Shown here one piece after another: positions 28,181 to 36,912 of a DNA stretch of 64,000 nucleotides. Source of the stretch: Planctomycetota bacterium (lineage in GTDB: Bacteria; Planctomycetota; JAJSAM01; JAJVHW01); NCBI GenBank assembly GCA_021414065.1, contig JAIOPE010000151.1:30381-94380 (forward strand), given 5' to 3'. Made by a program: the position numbers and the translations under genes. The notes under the pieces were generated by a model. It ran no database searches and had not been told where the DNA came from. It worked only from the letters and a program-made list of their open reading frames with translations. Numbering within the stretch: position 1 is the first letter of the stretch; each line of letters starts with the position of its first letter.

Positions 28181-28927
28181 TCAGACCGTTGTCCGCGCGC
28201 GACGGGCCGCGCGGCGGCGTCGCACTTCGAAACCGAGTCCGCAGATGCCGAGCGCGAACAGCGCCCAGGTTGCCGGCTCCGGGACGGCGACCATCAGCAC
28301 CACGTTGTCGATTGCCCACTGGTCACGATTCGTTCCGCCGGCGGGCTGCTGGAATCGGATCTGCAGTGTGTTTTTCAGCGCAGGCGACGGCAGGTGGATG
28401 GTCACCGCCACGAACCCCGCGCGGTAGGTGGTCGAGTTCCATGTGAACGTCTGCAGGTTCGTGAACGACGTGCCGTTGACCGTGTACTGGACGGAGACGT
28501 CGTCTCCGGACTCGAACTCCTGAAACGTCTGTCCGTCGGTGACGATCTCGTTCTGCGTGCCGTCGCCGTCGTTGCCGGTGTACCGGAGGTTGAACGTGAG
28601 CGTCGCCGTGGCGCGCGCAGCGCCGAGCACGACTGTCGTCGCCTGCTCGTTGCCGCCGTTGAAGTACAGATACCGGTTCGTTGCCGCGGCGTTCAGGCGG
28701 ACCGTGGTCTTGCCCTCGGCGGTGGCGGATGCCCACTTCGCGGAGCCCTGGGGCAGCAAGCTGCTTCCGACGGTGTAGCTCTCGAACGTCTCCGAGAACA
28801 CGGTCACCTGCTGTGCAGATGCGATCGGAGCAGTCCACACGAGCACTGCGACCGCCAGGATCATCCTGGCAGCGAACGTACGTCGTCGAGCGACGCCAAA
28901 GGGCGCGTCTATGTCGGGGCACTGCAC
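28181..28927 (-). CDS. PEP-CTERM sorted extracellular protein
   Basis: A protein of 248 aa with an N-terminal signal peptide (core 'MILAVAVLVWTAPIASA'). A lectin-like beta domain follows (starting 'FSETFESYTVGSSLLPQGS', with later 'IRFQQPAGGTNRDQWAIDNV', as in concanavalin-like jelly rolls). It ends with the sorting tail 'VPEPATWALFALGICGLGF' and a basic cluster. PEP-CTERM proteins are processed by an exosortase and often go to an exopolysaccharide matrix; that machinery is not in this window. The GTG start at 28927 is uncertain; ATG 28864 lacks the usual basic N-region. Confidence 0.88.
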   Translation of the reverse strand: MQCPDIDAPFGVARRRTFAARMILAVAVLVWTAPIASAQQVTVFSETFESYTVGSSLLPQGSAKWASATAEGKTTVRLNAAATNRYLYFNGGNEQATTVVLGAARATATLTFNLRYTGNDGDGTQNEIVTDGQTFQEFESGDDVSVQYTVNGTSFTNLQTFTWNSTTYRAGFVAVTIHLPSPALKNTLQIRFQQPAGGTNRDQWAIDNVVLMVAVPEPATWALFALGICGLGFEVRRRRAARRARTTV

Positions 28928-29036
28928 ACCATCGGAACGAGCCTGCCGAGCGGGCGCATACCAAGCAGACGCTGCATTTCACCCGATCGGCGCGCAGCGC
29001 GAGCCTGCGTGCGGGTTCCACCCCAGCAGCGGAGGC

Positions 29037-29060
29037 GGGACCTTTGGTGCGGAAGGTCCC
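29037..29060. other. Perfect hairpin in the intergenic region 28928-29190
   Basis: Stem GGGACCTT/AAGGTCCC (8 bp) with an 8-nt loop, inside a 263-bp gap between two divergent genes. There is no T-tract, so it is not an obvious terminator; it may be a structured leader or a protein site. I matched no known riboswitch to the surrounding sequence. Confidence 0.4.
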
Positions 29061-29178
29061 CGACGAGGCAAGTGGCCGTCCGGGAATAGGTGGCACACTT
29101 GGCTGCGCTCCAGCGAACCGACTGCAAGGCGGGCGAGGCGGGCCAACTCCCCGTTGCGTCGGGCGGACGGCGGCAGAG

Positions 29179-29184
29179 TAGACT
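29179..29184 (+). promoter_or_regulatory. -10 element (TAGACT), leaderless start
   Basis: TAGACT ends 6 nt before ATG 29191, the same spacing as for its paralogue at 16855. Confidence 0.5.
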
Positions 29185-29190
29185 CCCGCA

Positions 29191-30417
29191 ATGCGCGTGC
29201 GCACCGTCATCGTCTGCGCGGCCCTCCTCGTCGTGGCGGTCGCCGTTGCCGCGGTTGCGTTCGTCTGCGGTCATCCGGGGTGGTTCCCGTGGGCGTTCCA
29301 GTACAGCCGGGATTGGCGCGGTGCGCTCGTCGCGCAGACAGACGGCGCCGACGGTCTCCGCATCCACTCGTACGACCGCGATCGGCAGTTCGACTTCCAG
29401 CCGCACTCCGGAACGGTGCTGTTCGAGACCCACGACGCGGACGTGGCGCGGGAGCTCCTAGATCTCGTGCGGATCGCCGACCGGGCGAGCGGCGACCACT
29501 GCCTCTGCATCGGGGGCGACGAAGTGGACGTCCTCCGCGGCGACTCCGTCGCGGCCAGCTTCCAGTTCCAGCACGGGCGCTCGCTACGGTCCCTTCAGCT
29601 CTGGCCCGGCGACGCCACGCTCACCGCCGAGTCCGCAGAGGCCGTCTGCGCCTGGTTCGGCGCGCACGGCATGCACGTCGAGAGTCCCCAGCAGGCCGCG
29701 GCACGGATCGATGCGGCGACGCGCGCCCTGGAGGCGGCGCAGGACGCGAGCGTCGGCCCCGCGCGGTCGCGCGCACTCCGGGCCTGCCACGACCGCGCGA
29801 CCGCCGAGGTCCTCCTGGCCGAGTGGTTCCCCGAGCAGGCGGACCGAGTCGTTCTCGTGGCGCGCTTCCTCTCCGCCCGGTCGGAGGACGCGCGCGGCGA
29901 CGCCGAGAGGGCGTACGACAACCTGCATGGGTGGTTGCTCAAGGCGGACGACTTCGCCACCGTCGCGCGGACGGCCGAGCGGATGCTCGCGAGTGAGTCC
30001 GAAGCGTTGCGGGGAGCGGTTCTGTTCTGCGACTTCGGCGGTCGCGTCGCGTGCGAGTTTCCTGAGCAGACGATTCCCGATCTGCAAATGCGGGTGGCGC
30101 GCATCCTCGTCGGATCATCGAGCGAGGAGGACCGATGTCTCGGCCTCAAGATGCTCTACTGCATCGGCGACACGCCGGACGTCCGCGCGTTGCTCGTCGG
30201 CCTGCTGCCGCCCGCTGGCGACGGCGAGTTCCACGGCCCATCGACCGAGTCGCAGATGCGGGCCGCTGGTGTACTCGCCGGGATCTGCGATCCGTCGTTG
30301 TTCACTCGTCTGCGAGCGCTGGCCGTGTCGTCGGGCGACAGATCCCGATGGACTGCCGACATCGAGCGGCGGATCGCCGCGCGCGCCGACGGCGGCGGCT
30401 CCGGTCGCTCTCGCTGA
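29191..30417 (+). CDS. Membrane-anchored protein of unknown function, 408 aa (paralogue B)
   Basis: Same length and domain plan as the protein at 16855-18081: an N-terminal membrane helix (5-24), 'HPGWFPWAFQYSRDWRGAL', the conserved 'GDHCLCIGGDEVDVLRGDS' with two Cys, and a helical C-terminal half with 'LRACHDRATAEVLLAEWFPE'. The differences are mostly conservative, so both copies look functional. The downstream neighbours differ (here a convergent small lipoprotein), which points to a dispersed duplication of the single gene rather than of an operon. Confidence 0.8.
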   Translation: MRVRTVIVCAALLVVAVAVAAVAFVCGHPGWFPWAFQYSRDWRGALVAQTDGADGLRIHSYDRDRQFDFQPHSGTVLFETHDADVARELLDLVRIADRASGDHCLCIGGDEVDVLRGDSVAASFQFQHGRSLRSLQLWPGDATLTAESAEAVCAWFGAHGMHVESPQQAAARIDAATRALEAAQDASVGPARSRALRACHDRATAEVLLAEWFPEQADRVVLVARFLSARSEDARGDAERAYDNLHGWLLKADDFATVARTAERMLASESEALRGAVLFCDFGGRVACEFPEQTIPDLQMRVARILVGSSSEEDRCLGLKMLYCIGDTPDVRALLVGLLPPAGDGEFHGPSTESQMRAAGVLAGICDPSLFTRLRALAVSSGDRSRWTADIERRIAARADGGGSGRSR

Positions 30418-30499
30418 ACCCGGTCCCCGGGCAACGACCCGGCCCGGACTCGGCGGAACTCCCGGCGTTCGCCGCCGCGTCCCGGGTTGCGGCCGGCGA

Positions 30500-30835
30500 C
30501 TACTTCTCGTGGACGTCGGCCCAGCAGGTCTTCATGATCGAGCAGTAGTTCACGCCGAAGCCGGCGCCGCCGGTGACGGTCGTGTACTCGGCGAGCGTGA
30601 GCTCACGGACGATCGAGGGGTTCGTCACGCCGACGAACTGGCCGGAGCCGTTCACGAACTTCGAGTCGAAGCGCTGATTGAGTTGCGCCGTGGCGGTGTC
30701 GGCGCCGTAGGCGGTGCGACCGGAGGCGCCGTCCTGGACTTCCCAGAAGCGCGCGAGGCCCGAGTCGCAGGACTGGCAGGCGGGGAGCGCCAGCCCAGCG
30801 GCGGCGAGAAACGCGAACGTGAGGATCTTGTTCAT
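30500..30835 (-). CDS. Small lipoprotein, 111 aa
   Basis: 'MNKILTFAFLAAAGLALPAC' is a clear lipoprotein signal with the lipobox LPAC at Cys 20, followed by 'QSCDSGLARFWEVQDGASG'. Four cysteines in the mature part could bind metal or form disulfides. GGAG lies about 11 nt upstream of the ATG. The family is not recognised. The rsmH gene lies 45 bp upstream in the same direction, so co-transcription is possible. Confidence 0.72.
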   Translation of the reverse strand: MNKILTFAFLAAAGLALPACQSCDSGLARFWEVQDGASGRTAYGADTATAQLNQRFDSKFVNGSGQFVGVTNPSIVRELTLAEYTTVTGGAGFGVNYCSIMKTCWADVHEK

Positions 30836-30879
30836 GGGACGGGAGTCTCCTGGCGGGTGATGAGTGGCGACGAAGGTAG

Positions 30880-32004
30880 TCACCCTGCGGGCGGCGCGTC
30901 GAGACGAATCCCGACATGAAGGCGCGCGGACCGCGATCGTGGGTTGCGGCGGCGTTCGTCGGACGACGGCACGAGCGGTTCGGCGAGGGGCGACATCCAG
31001 AGGCCCTGCTCGGCCCCCTGCTCGAACGCCGCGCGCACGAGCGACTCTTCGCCCGAGTGGAACGTGAGGATCGCCGCGCGTCCGCCGGGCCGGACGATCC
31101 ACGGCAGGTCGCGGAGGAACTGCGACAGGTGCTCGGTCTCGCGGTTGACGACCATGCGCACGGCCTGGAACGTCCGCGCTGCGGGATGCGCCGTGAACGC
31201 GCTGTCGCGGACGAACTTCTCTCCCGGGATCTCCTTCGCCGCGAGCACCGCGGAGACCAGGTCGGCCGTGTGGTCGAGCGGGCGGGCGCTTTCGCGGCGG
31301 CGGACGATCTCGCGGGCGATGTCGTCGGCGTCCTCCTCGTCGCCGAGGTCGCGAATCGCGGTCTCGATGTCTTCGCGGCTGGCCGTCGCGAGCCACTGCG
31401 CTGCGGTGCCCGGCCGCGAGCGGTCCATCCGCATGTCGAGGGGGCCGTCGTTCTTGAACGAGAACCCGCGGTCGGGGCGGTCCAGTTGCATCGACGAGCA
31501 CCCGAGGTCGGCCAGTACGAGATCGGCGCCGTCGATCCCTTCGTCGCGCAGCGCCTTCGCCGCGCCCGAGTAGCTCCCGTGACGCACGGCGACGACGAGC
31601 CCGCGACGTCGCAGGCGCTCCGCGGCGCGCGGCAGTTCGTCGGCGTCGCGGTCCATGCCGACGAGACGTCCGCCGGGCGCGATCCGCTGCGCGACGGCCT
31701 CCGCGTGGCCGCCGTAGCCGAGCGTGGCGTCGAGATAGACGTCGCCGGGGCGGGGACGGAGCGCCGCGAGGACTTCGTCGAGCATCACGGGCAGATGGGA
31801 CCCCGCCGGCGTCGATCCGCGAGCGACGGCCTTCGCGACCTCGCCGGGGAACCGCTCGGGGTTCAGCTCCTTGTACTTTTCGTCGAAGCGGCGGGGATGC
31901 GTGCCGCGGTAGCGCGGGCGGCGGGGGGGACGGCCTGAGGACGAATCCGGCGTAGAACCGGGAGACGAACCGGAGGGGGGAGAGGAATCGGTCACGGCGC
32001 GCAT
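30880..32004 (-). CDS. rsmH: 16S rRNA (cytosine1402-N4)-methyltransferase RsmH
   Basis: A protein of 374 aa, longer than the usual 310 because of a Ser/Pro/Arg-rich N-terminal extension of about 65 residues. The MraW/RsmH signature begins at 'HLPVMLDEVLAALRPRPGDV', with the SAM-binding loop 'YLDATLGYGGHAEAVAQRI', 'DLVLADLGCSSMQLDRPDRG' and the C-terminal 'AILTFHSGEESLVRAAFEQ' (usually FHSLED). It methylates N4 of C1402 in the ribosomal P site. In most bacteria it sits in the dcw cluster with mraZ and ftsI; none of those are here, as in planctomycetes. Its start lies 19 bp from the divergent MOSC gene. Confidence 0.95.
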   Translation of the reverse strand: MRAVTDSSPPSGSSPGSTPDSSSGRPPRRPRYRGTHPRRFDEKYKELNPERFPGEVAKAVARGSTPAGSHLPVMLDEVLAALRPRPGDVYLDATLGYGGHAEAVAQRIAPGGRLVGMDRDADELPRAAERLRRRGLVVAVRHGSYSGAAKALRDEGIDGADLVLADLGCSSMQLDRPDRGFSFKNDGPLDMRMDRSRPGTAAQWLATASREDIETAIRDLGDEEDADDIAREIVRRRESARPLDHTADLVSAVLAAKEIPGEKFVRDSAFTAHPAARTFQAVRMVVNRETEHLSQFLRDLPWIVRPGGRAAILTFHSGEESLVRAAFEQGAEQGLWMSPLAEPLVPSSDERRRNPRSRSARLHVGIRLDAPPAG

Positions 32005-32023
32005 CGTCGCATACGCTTCGCGG
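32005..32023. promoter_or_regulatory. 19-bp divergent promoter between rsmH and the MOSC gene
   Basis: The two start codons face away from each other 19 bp apart. On the plus strand TACGCT (32012-32017) ends 6 nt before the MOSC ATG. On the minus strand the overlapping TATGCG ends 3 nt from the rsmH ATG, a poor fit; rsmH could instead start at the GTG 9 nt further in. Both transcripts must be leaderless or nearly so, and the -35 region of each lies inside the other gene. Confidence 0.5.
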
Positions 32024-32482
32024 ATGGACGACTCCACGACGAACGGCGCCCACCGTGTCCTCCGCATGTGGGTGCGCCCGGAGATGGACGCGGCGACCGT
32101 CGAGCGCACGGCGCTCACACTCGTGCCGGGTCACGGCATCGACGGCGACCACTCGTACGACGGGCGGCGGCACGTCACGATCATCTTCCAGGACGACTGG
32201 GCCGCGGCGCTCCGCGACCACGGCCGGGACGTCGATCCGCAGGCCCGCCGCGCGAACGTGCTCGTCACCGGCGGAAACGGTCAGCGGTTCGTCGGGCAGA
32301 CGGTCCGTCTCGGCGGCGCGCTCGTCGAGGTGAAGGGCATCGTCAATCCGTGCCCCGTGATGGACAAGGCGTCCAACGGTCTCCAGGCCGCGCTTGCGCC
32401 GCAGGGCCGCGGTGGCGTCTGGGGCCGGATCGTCGAAGGCGCGACGCTGCGGCCTGGAGACGAGTTGTTGCCGGAGCGCTGA
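32024..32482 (+). CDS. MOSC-domain protein
   Basis: A protein of 152 aa, a stand-alone MOSC (molybdenum cofactor sulfurase C-terminal) domain: 'PGHGIDGDHSYDGRRHVTII', 'RANVLVTGGNGQRFVGQTVR' and the conserved Cys in 'VNPCPVMDKASNGLQAAL'. MOSC proteins are thought to carry or transfer sulfur or to act on molybdenum-cofactor-linked N-hydroxylated substrates. No molybdenum genes are near. It converges with the next gene with no gap (stop 32482, next stop 32483). Confidence 0.88.
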   Translation: MDDSTTNGAHRVLRMWVRPEMDAATVERTALTLVPGHGIDGDHSYDGRRHVTIIFQDDWAAALRDHGRDVDPQARRANVLVTGGNGQRFVGQTVRLGGALVEVKGIVNPCPVMDKASNGLQAALAPQGRGGVWGRIVEGATLRPGDELLPER

Positions 32483-34336
32483 TCAGCGGTTCACGCGGAT
32501 CACGGCCACCAGCCGCCCCGGACCCCAGGGGTTCGCGCCGAGGTCGATCTCCTTCGACTTGCCGTTCTCGAGAATGACCGGCTGCGACGCACGGGTACGC
32601 TTGATCGGGCACCGTTCGATCAGCCCGACCTCCGTCGCCGACACCGGCGCACTCTCGACGGCGCCGACCGATGAGACGGCGAGATCGACGTCGGCGCGCC
32701 AGCCGTCGGCCGGACCCTGCGCGAGCCGCACGTTGAGGACGATCCCGCCGAGCGCGACCAGCGTTCGCGGATCGGCGATGCGCGCCTCCTGCGCGACCTC
32801 GACGTCGTAGTCGCCGATGTACGGGACGGACGCGTAGGCCGCGAGCGCCAGGTTGCGACCCGTCATGGCCGGCGCGGAGACGGTCCCGAGCACCTTCTCG
32901 GACGTCCCCGCTGCGTCGCGCGCAGCGAGTCGCACGGAGACGTGTGCCCCGCGCAGCATGTCGCGCTCGAACGATGCCGCAAGCGCCACGGCATTGCTGC
33001 GGAAGGCGTCGGTGCCCGTCACCGCCAGCGACGCTCCGCCGGGCCATCCCAGACCCAGCGCCGCGATGTTCCAGTTGACGTCTGCGGCGCCCGGGTCCGT
33101 CGCGCGGGCGAGTCTCTCCAACTCCTGCGCCTCGACGCGCGGCGGGGCGGCGTCCCACCAGGTCAGGAGGCATCCGCGCAGGTCGTCTGAGGACGGCTCG
33201 AGCGCCGGAGCGACCAGCACGGCTTCCTGCGCCAAGTTCGACAGGGACCCGATCGGCACCAGCGTCACCGCGCCCTGTTCGCGCGCGGGCGGCGCCGAGA
33301 CCAGTTTCACCAGCAGAACCTCGCGGACGCTTCCGGTCGCGCCGCCGACCGAGCTCACCGGGGAGGCCAGCACGATGGCCGTCGTCGCGCCGGTCTGCGC
33401 GAGCCACTCGGTGGAGACGAACCCGCCGCGCAACTCCGGCATCTCGACCGTCCCGAGGTCCTTCGTCCGCATCTCGACGCGGCGGATCGGGCGCTGCAGG
33501 TCGCCGGACGTCGCGGAGAACCGCACCAACGCGCGGCCGCCGTCGGAGGTCTGCGTGGCGTTCAGCATCGCGCGGAGACCGTCTTCGACCATCGCCGGCA
33601 CCGGGTCCGCGATGCTCGCGCTCTGGGCGATCTCGACGTCCCAGTTGGCGACGATCGAGCGCGTCTCGATGCGATCGAGGCGCGTCGTCACTCCGCCGAA
33701 CGCGCAGACGGTGCCGCCGCGCAGGCCGCCGTGCGTGTCGGACGAGAGCAGTCGCTCGACCAGGGTCGCAGGCACCTGCGCGCCGTCCAGTCGGTCGAGT
33801 TCGGCGAGGATCGCGGCGGACTCCGTGTCGTCGCGGAGCGTCACGGAACGCACGTCGAACTGGAAGGGCACCGCGGCGAGCCGAAGCGACTCCAGCGCCG
33901 CCGCGACGATTTTCTGGCCCTCGTCCGTGGTGACGACGCGGATCGCTGCGCCGTCCCAGACGCTGGTGAACTTCGAGTCCTCGCCGACCGCGCGCGGCAG
34001 GAACGCGCGCAGCAACTCGCCGACGTCGTCCGCGCCGGGGTGCGCCTCGGGCGCCGTGACCGTGTCGTCTGCGAGGTCGTTGTAGAGTCCGGGCGAGATC
34101 CCGAACGGGCGCAGGTGGTCCGCGTCGGCCGGCTTCAGCGTGGTGACGATCCGCGGCGTGCGGATTCCCGCGATGTCGTAGATCCGCGCCACGAGCGGGC
34201 GGGCGGGCTTCTCGCCTTCCGCCGCGGCGGGATCGCCCTTCTTCTCCTGCGCTGGGCAACTCGTGGGCGCTAGCGCCGGAACGAGCGCCGCTGCGGCAAC
34301 CGCGACCGCCAACGTGAGTGTGGACAAGGCTTTCAT
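32483..34336 (-). CDS. Exported secretin-like/unknown protein, third gene of the ECF operon
   Basis: A protein of 617 aa with an ATG inside the previous stop (ATGA). Signal peptide to about residue 29. A region near 85-140 ('SVWDGAAIRVVTTDEGQKIV') resembles the N-domains of secretins, where a ring-forming alpha/beta module is followed by a conserved beta strand. Two copies of a motif, 'NWDVEIAQSASIADPVPAMV' and 'DYDVEVAQEARIADPRTLVA', lie about 300 residues apart, an internal duplication. No secretin pore domain is visible. It is translationally coupled to the anti-sigma/HEAT gene, so it may belong to the envelope function that this sigma factor controls (inference). Confidence 0.75.
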   Translation of the reverse strand: MKALSTLTLAVAVAAAALVPALAPTSCPAQEKKGDPAAAEGEKPARPLVARIYDIAGIRTPRIVTTLKPADADHLRPFGISPGLYNDLADDTVTAPEAHPGADDVGELLRAFLPRAVGEDSKFTSVWDGAAIRVVTTDEGQKIVAAALESLRLAAVPFQFDVRSVTLRDDTESAAILAELDRLDGAQVPATLVERLLSSDTHGGLRGGTVCAFGGVTTRLDRIETRSIVANWDVEIAQSASIADPVPAMVEDGLRAMLNATQTSDGGRALVRFSATSGDLQRPIRRVEMRTKDLGTVEMPELRGGFVSTEWLAQTGATTAIVLASPVSSVGGATGSVREVLLVKLVSAPPAREQGAVTLVPIGSLSNLAQEAVLVAPALEPSSDDLRGCLLTWWDAAPPRVEAQELERLARATDPGAADVNWNIAALGLGWPGGASLAVTGTDAFRSNAVALAASFERDMLRGAHVSVRLAARDAAGTSEKVLGTVSAPAMTGRNLALAAYASVPYIGDYDVEVAQEARIADPRTLVALGGIVLNVRLAQGPADGWRADVDLAVSSVGAVESAPVSATEVGLIERCPIKRTRASQPVILENGKSKEIDLGANPWGPGRLVAVIRVNR

Positions 34337-36288
34337 CGGGATCTCTCCTGCGTTCGGGGGCGGCGGCCGTCCCACCATGTGTGCCAAGCATCCGGTGTTC
34401 GACCGAGGTCGGCGCCTGCGACGAGGACGAGCGCGCGGCGCGCCCGTGCCGATGCGGCGGCATCGGCTGGATCCTCGAGGCGGCCGAGCAGCGCCGGCAC
34501 GACGACGCCCGCAGGCATCGACGCGAGCGACTCGGCGGCGGCCCGCGCCGTGCGCGGTTCCGCGAGCAACTCGGCGAGGGCGAGGACGGCCTCTGCGTCC
34601 TCGATGCCGGCCAGCGCCCGCGCCGCGGACGCCGCGAGAGCCGGTTCGCGAGCGAGGGCGCGGAGCGACGGCACGGCGACGGAGCTGCCCGTCGCTCCGA
34701 GCGCCGCGACGAGCGCCGGATCTGCGGTCTTCGGGCGTGCCCAGACGGCGAGCGCAGCGGCGGACTCGTCGCCGCGGATGCGGCCCAGAGCGTCGATCGC
34801 GGCGCGACGGAGCGCCGCGTCGCGGGCGGCGCGGGCGAGCGGTTCGACGGCGTCGGGAGAACGTGTCCAGCCGAGTGCGTCGGCAGCGGCCAGGCGTCGT
34901 GGGAGCCGCGCGTCGCCGATGGCGGCCGCGAGGACTCCGACCGCATCGTCGGCGCCGTCGAACACCTGCACGAGATCGCGCGGCGTCCGCGGGTCTGCGA
35001 CGACATCGAAGGCCGCCGCGTACGCATCGTCGGTGCCGATCGCGACGAGCGCGGCGACGGCGGGCCGTGCCAGGCCCGATCGCGCGGCCGCGCTCCGGAG
35101 CGCGGCAAGCGCCGACGGCTGGCGGGTCTCGCCGAGCGCGCGCACGGCAGCCGCCGCGACCAAGCCGTCGCCCTTCGCCGCGAAGGGGATCAGGTGCGGG
35201 GCGAGCTCCGCGCCGTGCGCGCGCAGAGCCGACGAGGCGAGTGGTGCGAGCGCACGATCGGCGGAGAGGTCGAGCAGGAGGCGCGCAGACTCGCGCGGCC
35301 ACGACGCGACCGCAGCATCGACGATCTCGCCGGGCGCTCCGTCGCGACCGCCACGGATACGATCCGCGAGCAGGTCGAGTGCGCGAGACGTCCGGCACGT
35401 CGCGATCGCGTCGAGCGCGGTTCGCCGCGACGGCCCGTCGAGCGCCGTCGCGAGTTCGGCGAGCGCGGCCGGTGTGCCGATGGCGGCAAGGGCGCGAGCG
35501 GTGCTCGCGGCAAGCTGCGACTTCGCGCCTTCCGTCGTGCCGATGTCCACCGCGGGATCGCGTGCGTCCCCACGCGGCGCCGCACCGGGGTCGCGCCCAT
35601 CTTCGACGTCGCGCAGCAAGGCGCCCAGCGGCGGCACGAGCGACGACGAGCGCACCTTCTCTGCGACCATCACCGCTCGCAGGGCCCGCGTCGGATCGGA
35701 AGCGTCGAGGAGCCCAGCGAGCGCCCAGGATCCGGGGGCCCCGGTGGACGTCACGTGCCGCACCGCCTCCGCGAGCGCCGGGTCGTCCGCCGACGCGCCG
35801 ACGTTGAGCGCGTCGATCTGGGCGGGCAGGTCGCGAAGCGACGTGGGGAACGAAGTTGGGGCGGGGCCTTCCGGCATGGCGACGGACGGCGCGACGGCGG
35901 GTTCGGGCGTGGAGGCGGCGCGACGCGGGGCCGCGGTCGGGGTGACGTCGGGGGGCCCGCGACGTGCGATGAGCGCCGCGACGGCGAGCGCAGCTACGCA
36001 CAACACGGCCGCGGCCGCGACGGCAGGTCGGCGCACGTGGAACGCCGGTGCCCGGCAGTCGTTCGCGATCCGGGCGAGCGCCGCATCGGCCGCGCCGAGG
36101 GGCGGAACGGTCGTCGCGCGCATCGCAGACGCGGCGAGGTCCAGCGCGTCTTCCGTCGCCGCACACGACGAACACACTGCGAGGTGCGCCTCGACGACGA
36201 TCCGCCGCGTCGGCGACATCGCGTCGGGTCCGGTGGCGTCCGCGAGGAGCAGCACGTCGTCTTCGAACGGGCAGCGGGCGAGCGTCAC
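34333..36288 (-). CDS. Zinc-finger anti-sigma factor fused to HEAT repeats
   Basis: A protein of 651 aa; GTG overlaps the ECF stop. Residues 1-55 are an anti-sigma zinc-finger (zf-HC2 type) with 'VEAHLAVCSSCAATEDALDL', i.e. H-x3-C-x2-C. One membrane helix follows (about 84-106, 'VAAAAVLCVAALAVAALIA'), then a Pro-rich linker, then more than ten HEAT-like repeats from about 165 to 640 ('AAVRALGETRQPSALAALRS', 'RRAAIDALGRIRGDESAAAL'). The usual role of the first part is to hold the ECF sigma at the membrane; the HEAT solenoid would lie outside and may sense a ligand or damaged protein. Length and fusion are unusual for an anti-sigma factor. Confidence 0.85.
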   Translation of the reverse strand: MTLARCPFEDDVLLLADATGPDAMSPTRRIVVEAHLAVCSSCAATEDALDLAASAMRATTVPPLGAADAALARIANDCRAPAFHVRRPAVAAAAVLCVAALAVAALIARRGPPDVTPTAAPRRAASTPEPAVAPSVAMPEGPAPTSFPTSLRDLPAQIDALNVGASADDPALAEAVRHVTSTGAPGSWALAGLLDASDPTRALRAVMVAEKVRSSSLVPPLGALLRDVEDGRDPGAAPRGDARDPAVDIGTTEGAKSQLAASTARALAAIGTPAALAELATALDGPSRRTALDAIATCRTSRALDLLADRIRGGRDGAPGEIVDAAVASWPRESARLLLDLSADRALAPLASSALRAHGAELAPHLIPFAAKGDGLVAAAAVRALGETRQPSALAALRSAAARSGLARPAVAALVAIGTDDAYAAAFDVVADPRTPRDLVQVFDGADDAVGVLAAAIGDARLPRRLAAADALGWTRSPDAVEPLARAARDAALRRAAIDALGRIRGDESAAALAVWARPKTADPALVAALGATGSSVAVPSLRALAREPALAASAARALAGIEDAEAVLALAELLAEPRTARAAAESLASMPAGVVVPALLGRLEDPADAAASARARRALVLVAGADLGRTPDAWHTWWDGRRPRTQERSR

Positions 36289-36878
36289 GGCGCGTCTCCC
36301 GCGACATCGCCGCCGAGGTCCACGATCCCCTTCAACTTCCGCGCGAGCCGTTTCCGCGCCTCGATCAGGTTCATGCGCACGGCGTCGCGGCCGGTGCCCA
36401 TCACGTACGAGATCTCCTCGTAGCTCATGCCGTGGTCGGTGCGCAGCAGCAGCACGGTGCGCTGCGCGGGCGGCAGTTCGTCGATCACCTCGCGGATCGC
36501 GCGCTCGATGTCGTTCGACGCTGCGCTGTCCGCGGGGCCGGACGCCGCGCAGGTGACGACGTCGGGCAGCGGGTCCACCGGCCGGCGCCGTCGCGCGACG
36601 TCGAGCGCGCGGGCCACGAGAATGCGATACGCCCACGTCCGGAACCTCGCCTCGCCGCGGAAGCGGGGCAGGTTGCGCCACGCGTCGAGGATCGCCTCCT
36701 GCGCGGCGTCTTCGGCGTCCTGTCGGTGGCCGAGCACGCGGAGCGCGAGTCGTTCCAGCATCGGCGCGGCGTCGCGGACGAGCGTGGCGAAGGCCGCCCG
36801 GTCGCCGCGGCGCGCCGCGGCCACGAGTTGCGCTTCGACGCCCGGGGTCGGGCCGGTCAGGATGCCGTCGCTCTCCAT
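36285..36878 (-). CDS. ECF (sigma-70 family) RNA polymerase sigma factor
   Basis: A protein of 197 aa. Region 2 is 'GDRAAFATLVRDAAPMLERL' to 'RFRTWAYRILVARALDVARR', with 'DAEDAAQEAILDAWRNLPRF' for core binding and -10 recognition. Region 4 is 'LPPAQRTVLLLRTDHGMSYE' and the HTH 'SYVMGTGRDAVRMNLIEARK'. The start 'MESDG' at 36878 fits the usual length. Its stop overlaps the anti-sigma/HEAT gene (GTGA), which in turn overlaps the secretin-like gene, so the three form one operon. Confidence 0.92.
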   Translation of the reverse strand: MESDGILTGPTPGVEAQLVAAARRGDRAAFATLVRDAAPMLERLALRVLGHRQDAEDAAQEAILDAWRNLPRFRGEARFRTWAYRILVARALDVARRRRPVDPLPDVVTCAASGPADSAASNDIERAIREVIDELPPAQRTVLLLRTDHGMSYEEISYVMGTGRDAVRMNLIEARKRLARKLKGIVDLGGDVAGDAP

Positions 36879-36912
36879 CTACATCCTTCGTCGCAGCGCG
36901 CCGCCGCGACGG

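Noticed and set aside
28928..29190. Riboswitch in the gap before the 408-aa paralogue
   Set aside because: A hairpin is present, but I could not fit the c-di-GMP, cobalamin, TPP or FMN consensus.
32343..36307. Two long minus-strand frames (921 and 1274 codons) across the ECF operon
   Set aside because: They are shifted readings of the anti-sigma/HEAT and secretin-like genes; the 1274-codon frame contains the true 617-aa gene only from 34336 on, and the first part has no signal or domain.
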